DNA from: Agapanthus africanus
Lineage: Eukaryota; Streptophyta; Magnoliopsida; Asparagales; Amaryllidaceae
Assembly (NCBI GenBank): GCA_030015575.1
Contig: CM057338.1
Coordinates: forward strand, 132,891,546 to 132,955,545
Direction of reading: 5' to 3'
Length of the DNA stretch: 64,000 bases
Positions 56,641 to 64,000 of this stretch are shown here, piece by piece; positions within the stretch are counted from its first letter, which is position 1, and each line of letters starts with the position of its first letter. The notes under the pieces are model-generated. The model did no database searches. It saw nothing but the letters and a program-made list of their open reading frames with translations, and was not told the origin of the DNA. The translations under genes were made by a program, and so were the position numbers.

Positions 56641-58363
56641 ATTTTTTATTCTCTACAAAAACCTAACCGCACTTTCGCAGGGAAACGCGATTGCACTGAG
56701 CTCGTGCAACAAGCCGTTAAACCTCTAGGTGTCCCTAGTAGGAGGAGTGTTGTCTCCTGAGGCTTTTCAGCGGATACTACCCACAAAATCCTATTAATTC
56801 GGTTTTTCGACTTTTGTTCTCCAATTAGGGTTTCTAACAAGGAATTCTATTATCTTCGACTTGCAAATTATCCATCTATATTCTTCACACTTCCTCATCA
56901 TATAACTTAAGATTATACATGTTCTATAGACTTACTTAGCTTTCGGCATTTCTTAAGTTTTCCTTCTAGGGTTTCATCTCCACTTAGGAATTTTTATCAA
57001 CTCTATTAAAGATACAAGTTCTATTCTTCATTCCTTCCTCTCATCTAAACTCCAATCACATATCTCCACGTGTGTGTATAAATCACCCCTACACTTGGAA
57101 ATTCAAATCAAGCAATCATACTCTTATCCGTTGTCCAAAGCACTTCTTAATTGGTGAATTTTTAAATGAATTTTGCATACACATCCTTCATACAACCGTT
57201 AATACTTCTTGAGGTACCAACGACCGATTACAAAATGCGTTTGCACCTTAAAGCGTAATTCCTAGTCTTGCAATACCCAAGGCTTTAGCAGTGACTCCCA
57301 AACCAGTTGGTCTAAGGCACTAGGTGATGAAGCACCCCCGCTAAATATTTTCTATTTTTACAGCCTTAAGTAATCACAAAAACCAGTGTTCATTTTTTTT
57401 ATTCACACTTGTATTTTTATTTTTATTTTTCATTGTACTAAGGACTTTAGACAAGAGCATTTCAAGGTCTCTTCTACTATTCCAAGTTTCAAGGTGCGTG
57501 ATTGTGCAAATTGTAGGGTATATATTTTCAGAATCTAGACTTAAGCTAGGAATTATTTTTCAAACTTATACTTTAATAAAAATATCAATACACTTCTCTT
57601 GTTTTAACTTAGCCCAAGAAGTGAACTCAAAATTTGCCTATTTCTAAATAAACTGCAAAGACATATACTTTCTACCGTTAAACTTTAAGAAATGTTATTT
57701 TTAGGGTTTTTAATTTACTACGTCTAAGATCTAGTTGTTCCTATCTAGTTAACATGTTTGTCAAACTTTAGTCAAATATGGCCAAAATTGAATACTTTAA
57801 TTTTTATAATTTTTGAGATTTTTCAATTTTTATGGGTTTTCAAATAAATATACAAATGCAAAAATATGTACATATGAATGCGAAGGAAGAAGACATACCG
57901 AGTATACCCCCAAACTTGAACTTGACAGTGTCCTCACTGTCATGCCACACCAAGAGGGTCAAAATGCCGGCACTCCCCTGCTTATTTATTTATAAAAATT
58001 TTTATATATTTTTTAATGTTTTGAAAAAAATTTATATTTTTTATAGAAAAAGAAAACAAAAATATATATACATATATACAACAAGGTTCCCTCCAAACTT
58101 AAGCTTGGCTTTACACAAGCCAAAGGTTAGCACCAACCATTCAAAAATCTTATCGTGGTAATAGTAGGGTTGGTGAAAGAATGGAGTGGAAAGAAAAGAA
58201 ATGAGAAACACACGAGACCGTATGGGAAGAAGAATGGAATATGGTCTCGGTGGAGGAGAAGAATGACGGAAAAGAGAAAGAAGTGGAGTACGATCTTGAG
58301 GGTGTAAATCGAGTGAATAAATTAGCGCAATTTGTGATGACCGATGTGTTAAAAGCGATTGTG
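56641..58363 (-). other. Non-coding 3' region of element H
   Basis: AT-rich, with no convincing ORF or pol domain. It contains two extra polypurine-tract-like runs (about 57900-57925 and 58083-58105, minus). Confidence 0.65.
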
Positions 58364-59212
58364 CTAAGCTATCAACCCATCGAGAAATGGGGTCAAATCC
58401 CTCAAGATTCGCAAGAAAGCATGGGTACGTCGAACTTGGTATTGGAGATGAAAGCGTAACGGTCTCTTGCACGGTCGGAACGATAGGAAGGACGAAAGGA
58501 AGTGAATTAGGGATAGTCTCATTCTTACCGTAGTAACTGTCTCGAACTGGAAAGATTCCAGCAATGGTTCGAAACGACTGTAAGCAACTGAGTTTGATAG
58601 TTCAACTGATTCATCTGAAAATGTAAAGGACTCAAACTCGGGCGGTGAGTCATCAACATCGTCCGAAAAAGTGAAACACTCGTAATCATTATCGTCTGTG
58701 AGAACTGTGTCAGATTCAAAAAGAAATTTTTCAAGCTCACAGTCTTCAAGTGTGATATTAGGCGTGGTCGGAACGATGGAAAGGAGGGAGGGTGATTTAG
58801 TTAAAGGTTTAAGAGGATGAATTGGAAAATCCGACACATCAAACAAAAATGGTTCAATCTCAATATTATCCTCAATACTCTCCTTATAATACTCCTCAAT
58901 ATTTAACCTATCCATGCCATTATCATCAAAATCAAGACGCATATGAGGTTCGGGAAAAACATCTAATGACTCGGGATGATGAATTGGACATAAAATTTCA
59001 ATCAAATCAACGGGTTCATCATCCAAAATATTCCCAGCGTCTATATCCTCAATCAAGTGAAAATCAATTTTTTTTGACACCTCATCAAAAGCATGGATAT
59101 TTATCGATTTAGGTTCTAGATTGGAGGTGTAAAGGTCAAACGGATTAGGTGCGGTTTCACTCGAAAGAGGTTCCTCACAATTTGGCAAATCAAGCACTAC
59201 AAAGTCGCACAA
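58364..59212 (-). CDS. Element H second ORF, acidic, unknown
   Basis: 282 codons. Very rich in Asp, Glu, Phe and Ser, with repeated ESFTFSDE / ECFTFSDD / ESFQFET motifs near residues 175-225 and a more basic end. I recognise no enzyme motif. It follows the Gag-related ORF in the same direction. The composition resembles the poorly conserved linker proteins after Gag in Tat/Athila relatives, but this is inference. Confidence 0.45.
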   Translation of the reverse strand: MCDFVVLDLPNCEEPLSSETAPNPFDLYTSNLEPKSINIHAFDEVSKKIDFHLIEDIDAGNILDDEPVDLIEILCPIHHPESLDVFPEPHMRLDFDDNGMDRLNIEEYYKESIEDNIEIEPFLFDVSDFPIHPLKPLTKSPSLLSIVPTTPNITLEDCELEKFLFESDTVLTDDNDYECFTFSDDVDDSPPEFESFTFSDESVELSNSVAYSRFEPLLESFQFETVTTVRMRLSLIHFLSSFLSFRPCKRPLRFHLQYQVRRTHAFLRILRDLTPFLDGLIA

Positions 59213-59275
59213 CTCATCATTTTGGACACATGTTTGAAAATTGGAGTTGTTGGATTCAATTGGGTATGGGTAGAT

Positions 59276-59968
59276 TTAATTTGGAAATCCTCTCACATTC
59301 TCACTCTGTCCAACCGCCTCCTCATACATTGGAAAATTTGAAGCTAGTTGGAAACTAGCTACCGGTTCAGCAGGTTGCATAAGGGCGGCTATGGACGCTT
59401 CCACATTCCTAGTCATTTTGTTTGTTGCTAAGATATAAGCCTCCAAAGACTCTTCCAAACTAGACTTGGGTGGTAAGGGGGTTTCGGTAAAAGATTCGAA
59501 ATTGTTTGGATATGTAAAACTCCCTAATGGCTGTGTAGAAACAGTGTCTAGTGAAGGTGGGAAAGTCGGGTAGGACTGGTAGGAATTGGATGGTTGGGCA
59601 GGAGTAGGGTCAACATGTGGATAAAAAGGTGAATGTACTTGTTGACCCCTAGAACTAGATGTGTTGAGAAGGGTGAAAGATCGGCTACAAGATTGCGCAA
59701 TATGATCAGCAATGGATATCGGTTTAGGAGTTACAGCAGAACTTGGAAAAGTGGTGTCAACGTACGAAGGTGGTGAAGGTTGACATGGTTGACACAAAGT
59801 GGGTTGCAAAGTCAAACTGTTTCTCCTATATGCTTCTATTTGACCTTTCAAAAAAATTTTAGGCACGGTGGGATCTTCCTTAAATCGACCGAAACAATTG
59901 GCGTACGACGCAAAGTTAGGTTCGGGATACCAAAGTTCGGCAAGAGATTTATGATGTGGGGTACCCAT
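59276..59968 (-). CDS. Element H first ORF, Gag-related
   Basis: 230 codons starting MGTPHHKSLAELWYPEPNFA. The middle is Pro/Ser/Tyr-rich and repetitive, of low-complexity spacer type. The end, SSLEESLEAYILATNKMTRN then VEASIAALMQ, resembles the coiled-coil C-terminal part of Athila/Tat Gag. The capsid core is not visible. A transcript from the 5' LTR at 62068 would reach this ORF first. Function in this non-autonomous element is unknown. Confidence 0.5.
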   Translation of the reverse strand: MGTPHHKSLAELWYPEPNFASYANCFGRFKEDPTVPKIFLKGQIEAYRRNSLTLQPTLCQPCQPSPPSYVDTTFPSSAVTPKPISIADHIAQSCSRSFTLLNTSSSRGQQVHSPFYPHVDPTPAQPSNSYQSYPTFPPSLDTVSTQPLGSFTYPNNFESFTETPLPPKSSLEESLEAYILATNKMTRNVEASIAALMQPAEPVASFQLASNFPMYEEAVGQSENVRGFPN

Positions 59969-61109
59969 GATAGAAGAAGGAGAAGAGAAAGAAGATTGGA
60001 GTGCACGGATTTCTTAGCGACAAAAGTTGCAAGTCTTTTTATAAAAAAAAATTTCCTCTTATTTTTTTTATATTTGTTTTGCAAAAATTTTCGATTAAGG
60101 GCTTAGACACAAATGCAATCAACCAGAAATGCATAATCAGACCTAGATCTAGGGTCATCTAGGTCAGCTAGACAGCTCCTAACTGTTCCAAAGGGCTAGA
60201 AATAGGACCTCAAACCGCCTCTTCACCGCCAATTGCGGTCAGGTAAGTGCCAGGTATGTGGGAGGCTCCCCGCTACAAGTAGCGGTCCTAATTAAGTAAC
60301 CACTTGCCTTGACACACTTGCCTAGATACCGCAAAGTCGGGTTAGGATAAACGGCTGATGCCTATAACTAGTCCTCTGTCCTATTGAGCTCGAAGTCCTT
60401 AGGGCTGAGTCTAGTATTTTTTTTAATTAAATATGGTCAATGCAAATGCCTTATGTGATTTCTGGAGTCCTGCGAAGGGTGATGAAATCCCCACCCAATC
60501 TGAATTGGTCAAAAGCCCCTTAAAGTCCGATTAAAGATATGCAAAATAGTAAATCACTTGCAATCAAATTTTTTTTATTTTATGCGCGGCGCAAAGATTC
60601 CTGCACAAGATTTGTTATTGGAAGGGGGAAATTTTTTAAACGCAAAGAATCCTGCAGGAGATTTTTAAGAGGAGATATCAGAGATTTGCATAGGAGGAGA
60701 TCAGAAGACTTACAGAGATTTTTTTTTTTCAAGCCGTGAACCGACCAGGGAGGGGCGGTTCCGCGGCCAGAAGGTGGGTTTCACAGCGGTTCCGCGGCCG
60801 GAATGGGGTCGCGCGGCGGTTTTTTTTTTTTTTTGGGACCAGATCACCGCGATTCTTCTTGTTTGACTCGGTCCTCCAAATTTCTTCTGTTGTCTATTGT
60901 GATATTCCTCTGTTTGTTCGGATTTGATATTTGCTGTTTTGATCTCTGTAGATTTCCAGATCCGAATTTGTTCGTAGATCCTGCAAAATTCACACAAAAA
61001 TACCCTTCCCAAAAATAACAGATGATATATTTTTATATTTTTTTGATTTTTCAGATTTTTATGATTTTTTTAATTTTGATCAACCCGAAATTGCAAAAAG
61101 GAAATAACA
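59969..61109 (-). other. Leader of element H
   Basis: Long non-coding leader between the primer site and the first ORF. It contains T-rich runs (60719-60727, 60821-60834) and GC-rich islands with repeated CGGTTCCGCGGCC (60756, 60785). No gene is seen. Confidence 0.6.
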
Positions 61110-61134
61110 CGCCATCTCCGGCAACGGTGCCATT
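61110..61134 (-). promoter_or_regulatory. Primer binding site of element H
   Basis: The minus strand reads TGGCACCGTTGCCGGAGATG, two bases inside the LTR end. It is close to the TGGCGCCGTTGCCGGGGA site of Athila/Tat-type elements. Confidence 0.85.
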
Positions 61135-62068
61135 TGATTGTGTGTCAAAAACTATCTATTACCGCAATCAAGAACGGCGTCGCATGTAGCTAGCCGGTGA
61201 GTACGGGTCGGTCTACAGGGATACTGTGAATTTTCTAATCGCTCTTACGAGTTAATTCCAAACGGTGTGAATGGATTGATTAAATCTAAAAAACTAAATT
61301 AATGTAGGGCAATTGAATTAAAGATCTAACTATCTAACTAGGGCAATGAATTTAAATTTAATCTAGGGCAGAGAATGAAAAATTACCTAGGGCAAGAATT
61401 GAAATCTAAACTAGGGCAATTAAACAAATCTACTTACTTTACAGATGGTTCTCTCCAAACATCAACACAAGACTTGTCAGATCTGAATTTCTGAAATGAA
61501 AAGAGGTATCGATGCTCTCCAAAAGATTTCTAAATTTTATTCATAAAAAGAGGCATGAGGGGGGCATAGCCTTTAAAATGATTTAGAGTTCCTATTTATA
61601 GAGGATAGGAAACCCTAGGTTACAATTTATTCGCATGTCTACATTTACCAAAATATCCATAGGAAGACCTGGTCAAAGTAGACTCCAAGTTTTGGTAAAA
61701 TTTTATGTCTGGAAATTTTGGAACTGATTCTGGGCTTCTTGGGCTTTTTATTTCTTTGGATCTTTATTCAATTTGGCTTCTCTATTTCTTCCAGATCTCC
61801 AGTGAACAATTGTAGTGGACTTTTAACCGTTTGCTTTGTAATCTTGGACCTTGCGTTGTCTTGTACTGATCTTTTATGTAGGCTTGATTAAGATCCTTCT
61901 ATTTGTTGGTCAAAATCCCTTTTTTGTGTCATCTTTTGTCTTTTTCACTGTTTTCGCTCTAAGAACCTGTAACCTGTAATATGTAGCAGACATGCGTCAA
62001 AAGTACCTGTTTATTTATAAAACGAATAAGAATGGGGAATATAATAATACAATATTATGATGTGAACA
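61135..62068 (-). repeat. 5' LTR of element H
   Basis: 934 bp, same length as 55665-56598 and about 96% identical. The TATA box on the minus strand is at 61592-61601. It is followed outward by TATGG (62069-62073). Confidence 0.92.
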
Positions 62069-62073
62069 TATGG

Positions 62074-62838
62074 TATTCAGTTGATTGTAATGATTAAGAG
62101 AACTTGCTTCTCTTTCAGGTTACTCATAATTGGAAGCACTCCTTAGTTGAGTAACGTTGATCGGCCTCCTTCCATTTAGTTTACATGCACTGGAGACAGC
62201 TGCATGATTTGAATCTAATTCCAATTAAATCAGTGCCTTTGTTTTCTATATTGGATATAGAATGGTTCATGACTTAACGATGTTAAGGTACGGGGAGTTG
62301 TCCAGCTTATGCTTAAAACCAGACTCTAGATAACTCAAGGCACGTTTCTGTAATGGCTGTTTGTGGGTTGACCCGAGCTATAACGAGGGTTGGCTTTCTA
62401 CCATCTGGAAGATCAATAGTGATATTGTTCTTGACTCACCACAGTTTTAATAAAAATGGATTTTTTCAGAAAACAGTAGTGGGGGTATGGTAGAACTGGA
62501 AGTGATTCCAGAACCGCAAACAATTACTGAAAATTTGATAAGGACCTAAAGATTCAATCTGAATTGACATTCTTTTGGCCACTCCGTAGATATGGTGGGT
62601 AACCTCAGGCACCCGAGAGGTACTCCGGTAGCCTCAAAGACGGTGACAGGGAGGTTCTTATTTATCCAGACTTAACACTACTGTTGTTCCAGGCTATAAG
62701 ACCCGGCAAGAGGATGAGTATAGCATCGTTCTGAACTGGCTTTAGAAGTGCACATGTAAACGACTCTGCCAGAGGGTTGTCATAGTTAGTGGGAGCAGCG
62801 GAAGCATAGTGGACGAGCAGCTTATATCTATTTATAGA
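62074..62838 (+). other. Element G internal beyond H, unresolved
   Basis: Resumes element G after H. No motif that I can name; presumably decayed copia pol upstream of the recognisable end. Confidence 0.45.
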
Positions 62839-63874
62839 CTAAAGCAGATATAGCGGAGATAGATCATCTATTTCTGATGTGATAGTCATAGATTTGACTT
62901 CATCAGAATACGGGATGGATCTGTTAAGAAAGTAGTAGGGTATGATGTCCTGGTATTTGGATGACATACACAGAATAGGAAGTGACATTCCTAAACTACG
63001 ATCGGTTATACTTTGGTTGTCACACAGTGATTTCTCCACATGAGAATTGGATATTATTTCAGATATTCTGGTTACTAGATCTATGGTTTTAAATATAGAT
63101 TTGGGTAGTTTCCCTATCTGGGTACTTAGACAGCATTCTAAAGGTTTTAGAATGGATGACTCCTGGCATGGTAGTGTACCTGCAGATGATGGAGTCACCC
63201 TCTCTAAAAGTGTCTTACAGGCTAAAGAGGAGAGGGATGTGCATGATTGGCAGATCACTTGCTTAGGCAATTGAGTCAATCATGAGATGTCAAGTACTAC
63301 ACCAGATGTTGTTTTTGCACTAGATGCAATAAGTTGATATTAATCCAATCTTGGAAAAACGATCGGAAGCAGTCTTAGAACTTTCTAGGGATATGATAAC
63401 AACAGCCTCTTTTAGGAGACGGTTATCATTCCAGGCTTCCAAGGTGACTTGAATGACAGATTGGCTGTCAGAGTTATAGTTTTCCCTCTGACGAGGGGCA
63501 GTGTTTTAGACAGGTGATCCAAGCAAACACTGAGGGTGGCATGACGCAGGTTACTGATTAAATTCAGTTGACGATACAGTCTAAGAAGTTTGGATTTGGA
63601 GTTCATTTATGAACTAGGTCCCATCAGATATCCAGACATATTCTAAGACAGGTATTGCTCATTTCGGGAGATGGCTTTCTCCGCGAACTTGAGATAAAGA
63701 GAGACATAGAAAGAAACATCAGGGCGGATCCACTAGCTGAGGCTATTCCTCGAACATAATAGTTTCACAAACGGGCTTTGTGAGACTGATCAGTAGAGGA
63801 GTTGGGTGTTCGGTATCACACGGGCTGTGAGTATGCGACATCGCAATAATTAGCCTTGAGTGCAAGTGGGAGAT
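62839..63874 (+). pseudogene. Element G, end of copia pol and polypurine tract
   Basis: In plus-strand readings the order of short blocks (GTxxPxLRSVxxWL-like, then FRMDDSWHGSVPADDGVTLS, then TTPDVVFALDAIS) follows copia reverse transcriptase and the start of RNase H. The polypurine tract GCAAGTGGGAGAT (63862-63874) sits directly before the 3' LTR. The same region is seen in B at 2582-3695. Many breaks; fossil. A 146-codon minus-strand frame here is only a shadow. Confidence 0.75.
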
Positions 63875-64000
63875 TGTTGGATATAGTGCCCTCAGAGTCA
63901 ATTATTAGATCACATGCACGTGATTGCAATGATTGAGGGAGGACCTATACCGGTAGGACAGTCTTACTCAAGAGAATTGTATACTATCTGGTTTGTCCTT
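63875..64000 (+). repeat. Start of the 3' LTR of element G
   Basis: TGTTGGATATAGTGCCCTCA and following bases match 48951-49076 with about 7 differences. It continues beyond the window. Confidence 0.9.

Larger units (their letters stand above)
54970..62068 (-). mobile_element. Element H: non-autonomous Tat/Athila-like element with an outward-facing extra LTR copy
   Basis: Minus-strand body: 5' LTR 62068-61135, primer site TGGCACCGTTGCCGG, leader, two Gag-related ORFs, polypurine tract GTTTGGGGGTATTTG, 3' LTR 56598-55665. To its left a partial LTR copy in plus orientation (54970 to about 55650) abuts tail to tail. TATGG flanks the whole block (54965-54969 and 62069-62073), so it seems to have entered as one unit with LTR starts at both outer ends. 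No pol is present. The two minus-strand LTRs differ at about 33 of 934 positions, roughly 1.4 million years. Confidence 0.88.
48951..64000 (+). mobile_element. Element G: Ty1/copia element with 2.1-kb LTRs, broken, hosts element H
   Basis: 5' LTR 48951-51056, primer site 51057-51070, internal region 51071-54964 and 62074-63874, polypurine tract, and the first 126 bases of the 3' LTR at 63875-64000. It is inserted in element I; the second target-site copy is outside the window. It shares its LTR with B. Across the visible 126 bases the two LTRs differ at about 7 places, roughly 2 million years. The end of pol resembles the Angela/TAR group of copia reverse transcriptases (pattern KGF..D...GV.LSK). 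Heavily broken. Confidence 0.88.

Noticed and set aside
62839-63279. 146-codon minus-strand frame
   Set aside because: Shadow of the decayed copia pol on the plus strand; composition and position give no support.

Overview
This window is repeat-dense nuclear DNA of a flowering plant. The evidence is nested plant-type LTR retrotransposons of both superfamilies (Ty3/gypsy Tekay-like chromoviruses, Ty3/gypsy Tat-like elements, Ty1/copia), plant-type primer sites (TGGTATCAGAG and TGGCGCCG classes) and a fragment of a plant GH35 beta-galactosidase gene. I cannot name the species. No intact host gene is visible. Only about 1.2 kb (44702-45913) lies outside recognisable elements. I label the elements A to I.

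Left half (1-44701) is one nest. The oldest layer is Tat-like element E2 (minus strand; 5' LTR 43002-44701, internal 38435-43001). Into it went chromovirus A (minus; 5' LTR 33859-38434, pol pieces 32456-33230 and 1-475). Copia element B (476-32455, minus) lies in A's pol. Non-autonomous element C (4052-31753, plus, target duplication CGTGC) lies in B's 5' LTR. Chromovirus D (9070-26324, minus, target duplication TAATG) lies between the two small genes of C. Element F (15348-22086, minus, target duplication TTAGG) lies between gag and pol of D. A solo LTR of the E family (E1, 34805-36234) sits in A's LTR. Rough hand counts of LTR-LTR differences follow this order: about 11% for B, 5% for C, 2% for D and 1.6% for F. 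With an assumed rate of 1.3e-8 per site per year, that is about 4, 2, 0.9 and 0.6 million years.

Right half (45914-64000). A Tat element I (plus; LTR 45914-46731, gag-protease 46797-48950) is interrupted by copia element G (plus, 48951 to beyond the window; same family as B). G in turn hosts non-autonomous Tat/Athila-like element H (54970-62068, target duplication TATGG).

Most notable observations: (1) both 3.9-kb LTRs of C carry the start of a beta-galactosidase gene (signal peptide plus first part of the GH35 domain); (2) H is inserted with the LTR start facing outward at both ends, forming a large LTR-LTR palindrome inside one target duplication; (3) one LTR of F holds a 1.74-kb inversion bounded by inverted 21-bp copies; (4) C encodes only a zinc-knuckle protein and a strongly acidic protein; (5) several LTRs and untranslated regions contain young tandem arrays that could seed satellites.

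All coordinates of repeat ends were read by eye and should be good to a few bases; all divergence figures are hand counts.
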